Source: Virgibacillus sp. AGTR
GTDB taxonomy: Bacteria; Bacillota; Bacilli; Bacillales; Amphibacillaceae
DNA: 64,000 nucleotides
Assembly: GCF_016919725.2 (NCBI RefSeq)
Contig: NZ_JAJERH010000009.1
Span: 1 to 64,000, forward strand
Direction: 5' to 3'
Shown here: positions 16,223 through 24,587 of the stretch, piece after piece
How positions within the stretch are numbered: the first letter of the stretch is position 1
Layout of the letters: each line of letters opens with the position of its first letter
Notes under the pieces: generated by a model
What the model was told of the DNA's origin: nothing
The model's database searches: none
Seen by the model: the letters and a program-made list of their open reading frames with translations, nothing else
Made by a program: the position numbers and the translations under genes

Positions 16223-17236
16223 TCATTTCTTTCCCTTCACATAATCTGCATTAAATAAGAATAAGCGCATGAGTAAAATTAGCGAAGGAATTAGCAAAAA
16301 TAAGCCTAAGATAAATACGACAATCAATGCAATCCCTGTTGCTTCATGCGTCGCATTTTCGTAAATCGTAATATAAGGATCCAAAATATATGGAAGATGA
16401 CTAGCACCATATCCAAAAAAGGCAAAGAAGAATTGCAGCATCACACTTATAAATGCTAATCCATAACGTTTTCCTTCATAAATTAACCACATGGCAATCA
16501 TAAAGAACCCAACGGATAGACCGAACATCCACCACAAATCAAACATATTCTGATAATGACGTTCATTATGCTGACCTAAAGCAATAAATGTAGTCAGCGC
16601 AGCAATAATGGTCGGTGTAGCCCAGAATAATGCGTATTTACGAACAAGCTTTAACGCTGCCTGGTCGTTCGCCCTTGCTGCATAAAATGTTAGAAACGCT
16701 GCGCTAATAAATAGCACGGATACAATAGCAAGAAATACAACGCTCCATGAATAAGGACTTGTAAATAATGCAAGATAGTCTAAAGAAACAACACCATTCT
16801 CTTCTAAAATAAAACCACCTTCAGACATCGTTAGAGCAGTAGATAATGATGCCGGAATTAATAAACCCGTTGCTCCATATAAGAACATATACACATTGCT
16901 TTTTTTAGATCCGTAATTTTCAAAGGCATAAAAGGAGCCACGTATGGCTAGCAATATTATAGCAATACTTCCTGGAACTAACAGTGAAGTTCCATAATAG
17001 TAAGCCGAGTCAGGGAAGAACCCGACGATGCCCACAAAGAAAAAAACAAAGAATACATTGGTTACTTCCCAGACAGGGGACAGATATCTTGAAATCAATT
17101 GGTTGATAATATGATCTTTTTTTGTGATTTTTGCGTAATACGCAAAAAAGCCAGCGCCAAAATCGACAGATGCAACAATAAGATAACCATATAAAAAGAT
17201 CCACAATACGGTAATCCCAATTATTTCATAACTCAT
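16223..17236 (-). CDS. cydB: Cytochrome bd oxidase subunit II
   Basis: A 337-residue membrane protein with eight to nine helices. It supports the heme subunit CydA in the quinol-oxidising terminal oxidase. The N-terminus has DFGAGFFAYYAK, the family form of the conserved DxGxG start. It overlaps the cydA stop by 4 bases (ATGA). Its length matches the B. subtilis protein (338). Confidence 0.92.
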   Translation of the reverse strand: MSYEIIGITVLWIFLYGYLIVASVDFGAGFFAYYAKITKKDHIINQLISRYLSPVWEVTNVFFVFFFVGIVGFFPDSAYYYGTSLLVPGSIAIILLAIRGSFYAFENYGSKKSNVYMFLYGATGLLIPASLSTALTMSEGGFILEENGVVSLDYLALFTSPYSWSVVFLAIVSVLFISAAFLTFYAARANDQAALKLVRKYALFWATPTIIAALTTFIALGQHNERHYQNMFDLWWMFGLSVGFFMIAMWLIYEGKRYGLAFISVMLQFFFAFFGYGASHLPYILDPYITIYENATHEATGIALIVVFILGLFLLIPSLILLMRLFLFNADYVKGKK

Positions 17237-18585
17237 GTGTTATCACCCTTTTCTATCGTCGGGTATTTCTTCTCTAGTTCTTCTTCAGCCGGATTATTTT
17301 TAAAAAGCTTCCTTAATACAATAACACCTAGTACTCCTAATACGATATATAATCCAAGAAATAGTAGAAACATCAAACCTACATATGGAGATGTCGTTGC
17401 CGCATCCTCTACTAACATATAACCCCGTAATATCCACGGCTGTCTGCCTTCTTCTGCAAATATCCAACCGAATTCAATAGCGAGCATCGCTAATGGTCCA
17501 CTAGCTACGAGTAGCCATAGCATCCATTTATTATGTTCATTCCACCGTTTAATTTTCCACGATAAAATATATAGTAAGGACACTCCTAATAAGAAGAATC
17601 CGATTACCACCATAAAGTCAAACATATAGTGAATCCATAAAGGTGGACGTTCCTCTTCAGGGAATTCTTCAAGTCCGGTTACCTCACTCTGAAAATCCCC
17701 ATAAGCTAGGAAACTTAAAAGCCCAGGGAAACGAAGTACACCAGCAGGTGTATTCTCATCACCTAACCAACCAAACAGGACAAGATCTGCTCCTTCCTCT
17801 GTTTCAAAATGCCATTCTGCAGCTGCCAATTTTTCGGGCTGATGCTCTGCCAAAAATTTTGCGGACACATCTCCAGCAATTGCTGTCAAAATTGAAAAGA
17901 GAAAGGTTAATGTAACCGTTAATTTTAGTGCTTTTTTATGATATTCTGTTCTTTTCTTCCGTAGCATACTGAATGCAGCGATTGCTGCAAGAATTGCAGC
18001 CACTGTCAAATAAGCAGAAGTTAAAACATGAAATACCTTTGAAGGCATAGCAGGATTAAACATAGCATCGATTGGATTTATGGCCGCAAAACCACCTGCT
18101 CCTGTCGTAAAGCCTTCAGGTGTATTCATAAATGCATTTACTGAAGTAATAAATACAGCAGAAAGTGCACCTCCAATTACAATTGGAAGAGAAAACCACC
18201 AGTGGGTCATCGGATTTTTAAATCGATCCCACGTATAAAGGTATATTCCTAAAAAGATGGCTTCAAAGAAAAATGCAAATACTTCCATAAAAAGCGGTAA
18301 GCTAATAACATTTCCAGCTACTTGCATAAATTGCGGCCAAAGCAATGATAGCTGGAGTCCTATAGCTGTACCTGTTACAACACCAATTGCTACAGGAATA
18401 ACGAATCCGCGTGTCCAGCGCCGTGCTAGCATTGAATAGTGTGGATCATTCTTTTTAATTCCAATAAATTCAGCAATAGATATCATTAATGGTACTCCGA
18501 CACCAAGAGTAGCGAAGATAATGTGAAATACGAGTGTTAGTGAAGTTAAAAGTCGACTCACTAGCACCGGATCCATATCCATCAT
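17233..18585 (-). CDS. cydA: Cytochrome bd oxidase subunit I
   Basis: A 450-residue heme protein that oxidises quinol and reduces oxygen to water with high affinity. Visible features are the N-terminal heme-ligand region LVFHIIFATLGVG, a short Q-loop (GWLGDENTP region), and the conserved GRQPW motif in FAEEGRQPWILRGYM. The short Q-loop is the Bacillus-type form. The ATG is preceded by aaaggagg. It leads the cydABCD operon. The 330-base upstream region has a promoter and an unexplained inverted repeat, described separately. Confidence 0.93.
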   Translation of the reverse strand: MMDMDPVLVSRLLTSLTLVFHIIFATLGVGVPLMISIAEFIGIKKNDPHYSMLARRWTRGFVIPVAIGVVTGTAIGLQLSLLWPQFMQVAGNVISLPLFMEVFAFFFEAIFLGIYLYTWDRFKNPMTHWWFSLPIVIGGALSAVFITSVNAFMNTPEGFTTGAGGFAAINPIDAMFNPAMPSKVFHVLTSAYLTVAAILAAIAAFSMLRKKRTEYHKKALKLTVTLTFLFSILTAIAGDVSAKFLAEHQPEKLAAAEWHFETEEGADLVLFGWLGDENTPAGVLRFPGLLSFLAYGDFQSEVTGLEEFPEEERPPLWIHYMFDFMVVIGFFLLGVSLLYILSWKIKRWNEHNKWMLWLLVASGPLAMLAIEFGWIFAEEGRQPWILRGYMLVEDAATTSPYVGLMFLLFLGLYIVLGVLGVIVLRKLFKNNPAEEELEKKYPTIEKGDNT

Positions 18586-18729
18586 AATTCGGTTTTTCCT
18601 CCTTTATTCATGCAAGCTCTCAACTTGCTCAGTACTGATCAAGCGAATATCTATTCATACACATCCTTATCCTTAGACTGATTTAAGCATGTTATTGTTA
18701 TCCACTTTACTGCTAGTATAAACTATACT

Positions 18730-18759
18730 TATATAGAAAAAAGATGATTACCATGACAA
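18730..18759 (-). promoter_or_regulatory. Candidate cyd operon promoter
   Basis: On the minus strand TTGTCA (18759-18754), 18 bp, TATATA (18735-18730). This leaves a leader of about 140 bases before cydA. An AGTATA-AAC-TATACT palindrome (18715-18729) lies just downstream of the -10 box. Confidence 0.45.
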
Positions 18760-18790
18760 AACATTGACAAACCAAAGACAAAATTATGTC

Positions 18791-18823
18791 TGTCTACATT
18801 TAGATAATTCCCTATTGTAGACA
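18791..18823. promoter_or_regulatory. Inverted repeat upstream of cydA
   Basis: TGTCTACA (18791-18798) and TGTAGACA (18816-18823), perfect 8-bp arms with a 17-bp spacer, about 30 bp upstream of the -35 box. A smaller AGACA/TGTCT pair precedes it. It does not match the TTGTGA/TCACAA form of Rex sites that controls cydABCD in B. subtilis, and no good Rex site was seen in 18586-18860. Confidence 0.45.
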
Positions 18824-18864
18824 AATTACACCTCAAACTGAGATTTTTCATTGCAAAAATGATG

Positions 18865-18899
18865 AAAAACCCCTACACACAAGTTAAATGTATGCAGGG
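18865..18899 (-). terminator. Terminator of the glycosyltransferase gene
   Basis: Arms at 18871-18880 and 18890-18899 form a 10-bp stem with two G-U pairs. On the minus strand it is followed by gtttttc. Confidence 0.65.
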
Positions 18900-18916
18900 A
18901 ATCAATAGTTCATAGC

Positions 18917-20011
18917 TTATTTTAACTCCTCTTTATCTAAGCGCTGAAAGAATTTTTCATTATGAAGTACTTGTGAATTGGTTGGATTATATTTTTTTGT
19001 TATGACATGATTATGATAGGCATCTTTTTTATTCCCTAATTGCCAGTTACAATAGCACATCTGTAAATGAGGATACCAAGTGGAAAATGCTGTATTTGTA
19101 AATCCGCTATCATTTTCAGGTTCTAATGTAAGTGCCAAAGCATACCAAATATTTGCCTTTTTGAATAATCCGTTTTCTTTAAAATGGTCCCCTACCCTAC
19201 ATGAAACCTCAGGGCGCGGCAAGTCAAATTTTAATGTTTGTAATAAAGCCTCCAATTCTTTATCTGACTCCTGTTTCGCTTTAAAACAGTCAGCCATATA
19301 GATGCATGCACGTATTTCATCCTCCACCCATCCTTGCTTTGTATTTAAGAAGCGCTGATAGTACGTAATTGCCTCATCTATTCGCCCGTGATCCTTTAGC
19401 TCATTAGCATAGTAAAACATATCCCTTGGAGTAAACGCTTTGCCCTTTTCCAATTGCCTTTCATAAATTTTTAAATTGCGATCCCCCTTGTTCGAAGTAT
19501 TATTCTTCTCATATTTCCGGTGAGTTACAGCTATTTGTGAAGGAATAATATTTCCGCCTACCTGTAAATACTCATGGACTACTCCAAACCATTTAAATTG
19601 ATTACTTCTTTTTACAAGCCGATTTCTTCGATATTTAAAAGTAGGATTTCCTTGTTCATCAAATGCAGTGTGATAATACATGGAAACTGCATCTATGCCA
19701 TCATGGAGCTCTTTTTTTAGTTCTTTTAACTTTTCCATATCCTCAGGAAGCAAAATATCATCTGCATCTAACCACATGATAAAATCCTTCGTTGCATAGC
19801 TAAAGGCTTTATTCCGTGCAGCTGAGAAGTCTTCGATCCATTCAAAATCATAGACTTTGCTTGTATAGCTGGAAGCTATCGCTTTAGTATTATCCTTTGA
19901 TCCAGTATCTAGAATAATTATTTCGTCACAGACCGATTCCACACTTCTTAAGCATTGTTCTAATATTTCTTCTTCATCCTTTACTATCATGCATAAACTA
20001 ATTGTTTTCAT
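18917..20011 (-). CDS. GT2-family glycosyltransferase with TPR repeats (SunS-like architecture)
   Basis: A 364-residue cytoplasmic enzyme. Residues 1-100 form a GT-A nucleotide-sugar domain: SLCMIVKDEEE, DTGSKDNT and the metal-binding LDADD. Residues about 180-364 form tetratricopeptide-like helices (RDMFYYANELKDHGRIDEAI, KANIWYALAL). This domain order is shared by SunS, the S-glycosyltransferase of sublancin, and by many uncharacterised Bacillus proteins. No cysteine-rich glycocin precursor was found nearby, so a housekeeping or cell-surface role is as likely. The acceptor is unknown. Confidence 0.85.
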   Translation of the reverse strand: MKTISLCMIVKDEEEILEQCLRSVESVCDEIIILDTGSKDNTKAIASSYTSKVYDFEWIEDFSAARNKAFSYATKDFIMWLDADDILLPEDMEKLKELKKELHDGIDAVSMYYHTAFDEQGNPTFKYRRNRLVKRSNQFKWFGVVHEYLQVGGNIIPSQIAVTHRKYEKNNTSNKGDRNLKIYERQLEKGKAFTPRDMFYYANELKDHGRIDEAITYYQRFLNTKQGWVEDEIRACIYMADCFKAKQESDKELEALLQTLKFDLPRPEVSCRVGDHFKENGLFKKANIWYALALTLEPENDSGFTNTAFSTWYPHLQMCYCNWQLGNKKDAYHNHVITKKYNPTNSQVLHNEKFFQRLDKEELK

Positions 20012-20163
20012 TCATTTCACCACCTTATCTAGCTACCATTACTATATGATTTATATCCATGCAATTGTTCATAACGCTCCTACAGCATCTAATACTTTCA
20101 TTCTCAGAATTTCTGTTATATTCTATAAGAAGAACGAAGAATCTTAAGTTTGGGGCGATATAA

Positions 20164-20961
20164 ATGACAATGAAAAAAACCTTAACTCTTGCTGGCTCTG
20201 ATTCTAGCGGTGGTGCTGGAATTCAGGCGGATCTGAAGACATTCCAAGAGCATGATGTTTACGGTATGACAGCACTTACCTCAATCGTGACAATGAATCC
20301 TGATGGTTGGAGCCACCATGTTTCACCCATTGATGTTAATATTGTAGAAAAGCAATTGGATACCATTCTATCCGTTGGCGTTGATGCTATGAAAACGGGT
20401 ATGCTAGGTTCTGTTGATATTATTGAATTAGGTGCAAGAAAGATTGAAGAATATCAACTGCGTAATTATGTTCTTGATCCTGTGATGGTATGTAAGGGAG
20501 ATGACGAGGTCCTTCAGCCAGAGAACACGGACGCAATGCGCGAACTTTTACTACCACATGCAATTGTCACAACACCAAATTTATTTGAAGCAGGACAACT
20601 TGCACAAACAGGACCGATTAAAACAGTTGATGGTATGAAAGAGGCTGCTGTAAAAATCCATGAACTAGGTGCTAAAAATGTCATTATTAAAGGTGGAAAA
20701 GCATTTGATTACGAAAAAGCGTTAGACCTTTTTTATGATGGAAACTCCTTTACACTTTTGGAAAAGGATAAGATTAATACAACTTATAATCATGGTGCTG
20801 GTTGCACATTTGCTGCTGCTATTACAGCAAATTTGGCTAAAGGAAAATCCGTTGAAGATGCTGTCAGAGATGCAAAGGACTTTGTAACAGCAGCAATTAC
20901 TTCTGGATGGAAATTGAATGCATATGTAGGACCGGTTATGCATGGAGCCTATAATAAATAA
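20164..20961 (+). CDS. pdxK: Pyridoxine/pyridoxal kinase PdxK (ThiD-like fold)
   Basis: A 265-residue ribokinase-fold enzyme that phosphorylates vitamin B6 vitamers for salvage. The glycine-rich start LAGSDSSGGAGIQADLKTF and the anion-hole motif NHGAGCTFAAAI (near residue 208) are clear. It resembles B. subtilis PdxK rather than ThiD, e.g. DPVMVCKGDDEVL. It is a single gene with gggg at 8-bp spacing before the ATG and a strong terminator behind. A hydroxymethylpyrimidine kinase role cannot be excluded. Confidence 0.88.
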   Translation: MTMKKTLTLAGSDSSGGAGIQADLKTFQEHDVYGMTALTSIVTMNPDGWSHHVSPIDVNIVEKQLDTILSVGVDAMKTGMLGSVDIIELGARKIEEYQLRNYVLDPVMVCKGDDEVLQPENTDAMRELLLPHAIVTTPNLFEAGQLAQTGPIKTVDGMKEAAVKIHELGAKNVIIKGGKAFDYEKALDLFYDGNSFTLLEKDKINTTYNHGAGCTFAAAITANLAKGKSVEDAVRDAKDFVTAAITSGWKLNAYVGPVMHGAYNK

Positions 20962-20970
20962 TGTAATAAA

Positions 20971-21005
20971 AATGCCATGGAGCTACTAGTCTCCATGGCA
21001 TTTCT
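20971..21005 (+). terminator. Terminator of pdxK
   Basis: A perfect 12-bp stem aatgccatggag / ctccatggcatt (20971-20982 and 20991-21002), 8-nt loop, followed by T-rich sequence. Confidence 0.88.
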
Positions 21006-21124
21006 TGTATTCCATTAAGTCTATAGCGTAATTAAAGTCATCCATGCCAACAGACAATTTGGAATAAACTATAACTGACTATTAAATAGATTGAGCATAA
21101 TCAAGGCTACGCTCCCTGAAATTT

Positions 21125-21238
21125 TTAGTTACTTTCTATATCTATAGCTATATCGATCGATTCATCTTCCACGTTAATTGTTTTCATGGTGTCTTTTTTT
21201 CCAAATTCCATTGACTTTACCAATAAATTTCTTTCCAT
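21125..21238 (-). CDS. Small hypothetical ORF behind the T-box leader
   Basis: A 37-codon frame (MERNLLVKSMEFGKKD, ending in a run of acidic residues IDIAIDIESN). It is the longest frame on the minus strand between the T-box at 21363-21640 and the pdxK terminator. The frame stays open upstream of the ATG with no other start, and only a gggg sequence is near the ATG, so it may be a gene remnant. I do not recognise it. The rest of 21003-21360 shows no gene. Confidence 0.25.
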   Translation of the reverse strand: MERNLLVKSMEFGKKDTMKTINVEDESIDIAIDIESN

Positions 21239-21362
21239 AATTCCCCGAAATTGACATACTTTTATACTAATTACCGGAAGTACGATCCACCTCAAAATCC
21301 TCCACCCACTCCATTTGAATGATTACTATTATACGGTTCGTATCGTCATCCTTTTATATACA

Positions 21363-21640
21363 TAAAAAAACCCGCCCCTAGATAGGGACGAGTTTCCACC
21401 CGTGTTACCACCCTGATTCCAGATAATGTATATGCAATACAATTATCTAGCACTCATCAACGTACTATCATACGCGCCCCTTTTAACGGCGGGTCCCCGG
21501 GAAAACTTAAATGAATATTCAGCCTTCCTTCTCAGAGAGGATATTCAGCATAATGGGAACATTGGCTTGCAGCAAATCACCAACTCTCTAAAGATCCACA
21601 TTTATACCTACTCATTCTCGTCAACGAATGTAACCGTTTG
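21363..21640 (-). ncRNA. T-box leader (tRNA-sensing), candidate tyrosine specifier
   Basis: On the minus strand a complete T-box leader is visible: Stem I with the AGTA motif, then GAA-TAT at 21546-21541 in the register used by the known Oceanobacillus glyQ T-box (GAA-GGC), the T-box AGGGTGGTAACACGGG (21414-21399), and an intrinsic terminator (21363-21394) ending in a run of T. TAT specifies tyrosine; the TGGT bulge fits a tRNA with discriminator A, as expected for tRNA-Tyr. One-base register error would give ATC (isoleucine). No sizeable gene follows. Confidence 0.85.
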
Positions 21641-21654
21641 TTTATAATATGCTT

Positions 21655-21683
21655 AGCATAAAGTAAAGCGTTCCTAATGTCAA
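21655..21683 (-). promoter_or_regulatory. Promoter of the orphan T-box leader
   Basis: On the minus strand TTGACA (21683-21678), 17 bp, TATGCT (21660-21655), just before the T-box Stem I. Confidence 0.75.
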
Positions 21684-21722
21684 ACATATTTACGGTTTCA
21701 TACAACTGGTTCCATACTTGGA

Positions 21723-21912
21723 ATAAAATGAAACTTCCATCCTTGGGGATTTTTGTTTATCCCCCACGGTTTGGTAGTACCACAAGGGTATGACCTAAAG
21801 GCTTTTGAATCAATCGGACATTTACTGGCAGCCTATCCCTCGCTTACCAATAATTGTTTCACTTTATTGCTTGAAGCTGGAATCTTACGGCCGCTTATAT
21901 GTGGAATAAATC
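21723..21912 (+). repeat. Family I structured repeat, copy C (full length)
   Basis: A full-length copy from aataaaatgaaacttccatc to ttatatgtggaataaa. It contains the core ggtagtaccacaagggtatg and the ttgtttcactttattgcttg segment. Both hairpins are partly decayed here (ctggcag faces cggccgc), so it looks like an older copy. It lies between the T-box promoter and the esterase gene. Confidence 0.8.
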
Positions 21913-21926
21913 TAACTATCGTATGC

Positions 21927-22739
21927 TTAACCTGAATGCATATGTAAAAACCTTATTGCTCTACTTATCACAGTTGGTACAACGGATACATGATTCTCAT
22001 CCGTCAATTCATAAAATACCGTTGTTAATCCTTTTGATCTTAGCTCTTCCAGTCGAATAGCGAGATCACGTGCATCATTTACCATATGATCTTTTTCTAA
22101 TTCACCAACAGCAAGAAACACCCGCTTTTCACTTATATCGGTATTAGCGGCCCAGTTCTTTACTAGCTCCAATATGACGCGATTTCCCCACCATATTGAA
22201 GGACTTGTTATCATAAAGGTTTGAAATGCAGACGTTCCTGAAAATAAAACATACAATGCAAATAATCCTCCCAAAGAATGACCAAATAATGTTTGTTTCT
22301 GTCGATCAATGGAAACGTGTTGCTCTATACATGGCTGTAATTCCTGCGTAATAAAATGAAAGAACTCCTCTGCTCCACCATTTTCAGACCATGCACTACC
22401 ATCAGGCTTGGGTGGTAAATTTTCCACAGAAGTAGGTGGCGTAAAATCGTACACTCTAAATTCAGATGCAAAAGCGGCATCAACCGGATAACCAATGCCT
22501 ACAATAACAGCCGGAATCACTTTTGTTTTTTCTGATCGAGCAGATTGTACTTTCACCGTCTCATGAAATGTATGAAAAAAAGCATTCCCATCCAAAACAT
22601 AGATAATTGGATAACCAGATTCCGGAGCTGGCTGTTTTGGTATAGAGATGTAAATATCGTATCGCCTACCGTACCTCGAAGTCATCGACCATTTCTCTGC
22701 TCCAGATGTAATTACAGGCGATGTTTTATATTCTTTCAA
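21927..22739 (-). CDS. Siderophore esterase (BesA/IroE-like alpha/beta hydrolase)
   Basis: A 270-residue cytoplasmic hydrolase likely to open the trilactone ring of imported ferric siderophores such as bacillibactin so that iron is released. The nucleophile elbow is GHSLGG (Ser near residue 153), with SPSIWWGN behind it and a late His in DENHVSV. It is the last gene of an iron-siderophore operon, 22 bases after the ATPase gene. Family resemblance is clear; the exact siderophore is not known. Confidence 0.85.
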   Translation of the reverse strand: MKEYKTSPVITSGAEKWSMTSRYGRRYDIYISIPKQPAPESGYPIIYVLDGNAFFHTFHETVKVQSARSEKTKVIPAVIVGIGYPVDAAFASEFRVYDFTPPTSVENLPPKPDGSAWSENGGAEEFFHFITQELQPCIEQHVSIDRQKQTLFGHSLGGLFALYVLFSGTSAFQTFMITSPSIWWGNRVILELVKNWAANTDISEKRVFLAVGELEKDHMVNDARDLAIRLEELRSKGLTTVFYELTDENHVSVVPTVISRAIRFLHMHSG

Positions 22740-22761
22740 CCTATTTCCCCCTTACATTTAT

Positions 22762-23550
22762 TTATGCTTGTATACTATCATATCCAAAACATACTGGGGA
22801 ATTATCGTATGGGTCTATCATTACTCTTGCATCAATTTCAAAGACTTCCTTTAATACTTCGTTTGTAATGATATCTGAAGGACTTCCAACAGAAATAACT
22901 TCACCAGACTTCATTGCCACAATCTCATTTGAAAACCTAGCAGCATGATTAATATCATGTAATACCATTACAATTGTACAACCATGCTCTTTATTAAGCC
23001 GTTGTACAATCTGTAGGACTTCCAATTGGTGAGCTAAATCAAGGTACGTTGTCGGTTCATCTAGTAATAGTACTTCCGTTTCCTGAGCTAGTGCCATCGC
23101 CAACCAAACCTTCTGCCTTTGACCACCTGATAGATTACCTATTTTACGGTCACGGAAGGATGTAGTGGAGGTAATATCCATTGCCCATTCAATAACCTTA
23201 CGATCTTCCTTTGTTAATTTATTGACATTTTTCCGATGTGGATAACGTCCATATGTGATAAGCTCTTCCACCTTCAGTTCACCAGGGGCAGTAGGATTTT
23301 GCGAAAGCATAGCTAGATGTTTGGCAATTTTCTTTGTTGGTATATGATTAAGTTCTTTGCCTTGTAAGAATACTTTTCCATTACGCTGCTTTAAAATTCT
23401 TCCCATTGTTTTTAATAAGGTTGATTTCCCACAGCCATTTGGTCCAATAATTGTCGTGATTTCACCAGTCTTCACCTGTAAATGAAGATCTCTGAACACC
23501 GTATGTCTTTCATAACCAGTCTCCAATGCCTCCGCCTGCAAAATACTCAT
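22762..23550 (-). CDS. Ferric-siderophore ABC transporter ATPase (FhuC/YusV type)
   Basis: A 262-residue ATPase. Walker A is GPNGCGKST, signature LSGGQRQKVWLAMALAQ, Walker B VLLLDEPTTYLD. It belongs to the iron-siderophore/B12 importer group and should energise the two FecCD permeases encoded just before it. The start is the ATG at 23548-23550, preceded by gggagggg; the longer frame upstream runs through the permease gene in another phase and is not real. Confidence 0.92.
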   Translation of the reverse strand: MSILQAEALETGYERHTVFRDLHLQVKTGEITTIIGPNGCGKSTLLKTMGRILKQRNGKVFLQGKELNHIPTKKIAKHLAMLSQNPTAPGELKVEELITYGRYPHRKNVNKLTKEDRKVIEWAMDITSTTSFRDRKIGNLSGGQRQKVWLAMALAQETEVLLLDEPTTYLDLAHQLEVLQIVQRLNKEHGCTIVMVLHDINHAARFSNEIVAMKSGEVISVGSPSDIITNEVLKEVFEIDARVMIDPYDNSPVCFGYDSIQA

Positions 23551-23564
23551 TTGCCTTCCCCTCC

Positions 23565-24587
23565 CTATGTTTTCGTTTTTACTAATAAATATAGAAAATA
23601 CGGTACACCGATAATCGATATCACGATACCAACAGGCAACTCTGCTGGGGCAAAAACCGTTTTTGCTATAAAATCTGATACGATGACAAGTAGTACACCA
23701 AGTAATCCACATATAGGAATCACATATCTATGCTGTAGTCCAACGAGTCTTCTTGCTATATGTGGAGCCATAAGCCCTACAAAACCTATACTTCCAGATA
23801 CAGAAACACAAGCGCTGACAAGAGCAACACTACTTATTAGAAGTAGTATTTTCTCTTTCTCTACGGAAACACCTAAGCTTTTTAAATTTGATTCTTCTAA
23901 TTGAAATAAATCTAATAAATAAGCCTTTTTATAGATGATTGGGATAAATAAAATAATCCAAGGAATCATAGATAGAATATAAATCCAATTAGCGTTGTAT
24001 ATTGTTCCAGAAATCCATACCGTTGCCATCTCAAAGTCAGATGCTTTCATTTTTAACGAAATATAAAGGGAAAATGCTCCAAAACCTGATCCAATAGCTA
24101 TTCCCGTAAGCAGAAGACGTTGGGAATCTAATTTTCCATTTTTCCAAGCGAAGAGAAAGATAATCGTAGCCGCTATAAGACCACCAATTAACCCAAAGAG
24201 TGGCTGCATCATAATAGCTAACAATCCCGTATCCGTTATCTTATCTTTAAAGAAAAACATAAACAATACAATCGCCGCTCCAGCACCGGCATTTATACCA
24301 AGTATCCCTGGGTCAGCTAAACCATTTCTAGTAATCCCTTGAATAACTGCACCAGCTATACCGAGTCCAAACCCAACTAAACCAGCAATAACAATTCGTG
24401 GTAGTCGAAAATCAAAAATAACTAAATCATAATCTTCTGTAGGGTTAATACGTAAAATGGTTCGAAAAACATTTGATACCGTAATATCAAACGATCCATT
24501 TGTAATGCTTATGTAAATCGCCACTAATATCGAAACTGAAATAAGCAATAATGTTGTAATATATCGACGTCTATCTGCTTTATGCAT
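23565..24587 (-). CDS. Iron-siderophore ABC permease, FecCD family (second permease)
   Basis: A 340-residue permease with about ten helices. FecCD motifs are visible: RLPRIVIAGLVGFGLGIAGA near residue 60 and GFVGLMAPHIARRLVG near 270. It resembles FeuC/YfhA. It overlaps the first permease by 8 bases and forms a heterodimer with it. Confidence 0.9.
   Translation of the reverse strand: MHKADRRRYITTLLLISVSILVAIYISITNGSFDITVSNVFRTILRINPTEDYDLVIFDFRLPRIVIAGLVGFGLGIAGAVIQGITRNGLADPGILGINAGAGAAIVLFMFFFKDKITDTGLLAIMMQPLFGLIGGLIAATIIFLFAWKNGKLDSQRLLLTGIAIGSGFGAFSLYISLKMKASDFEMATVWISGTIYNANWIYILSMIPWIILFIPIIYKKAYLLDLFQLEESNLKSLGVSVEKEKILLLISSVALVSACVSVSGSIGFVGLMAPHIARRLVGLQHRYVIPICGLLGVLLVIVSDFIAKTVFAPAELPVGIVISIIGVPYFLYLLVKTKT

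Noticed and set aside
18586-18860. Rex binding site upstream of cydA
   Set aside because: No TTGTGA...TCACAA match was found by eye on either strand; a computed scan would be needed to exclude a degenerate site.
21753-21935. Small ORF with residues GLVVPQGYDLKAFE through repeat copy C (also in D and F)
   Set aside because: The same translated words occur in several copies, but A, B, D and E have indels that destroy the frame, while the base-paired structure is kept. It is a repeat artefact, not a protein family.
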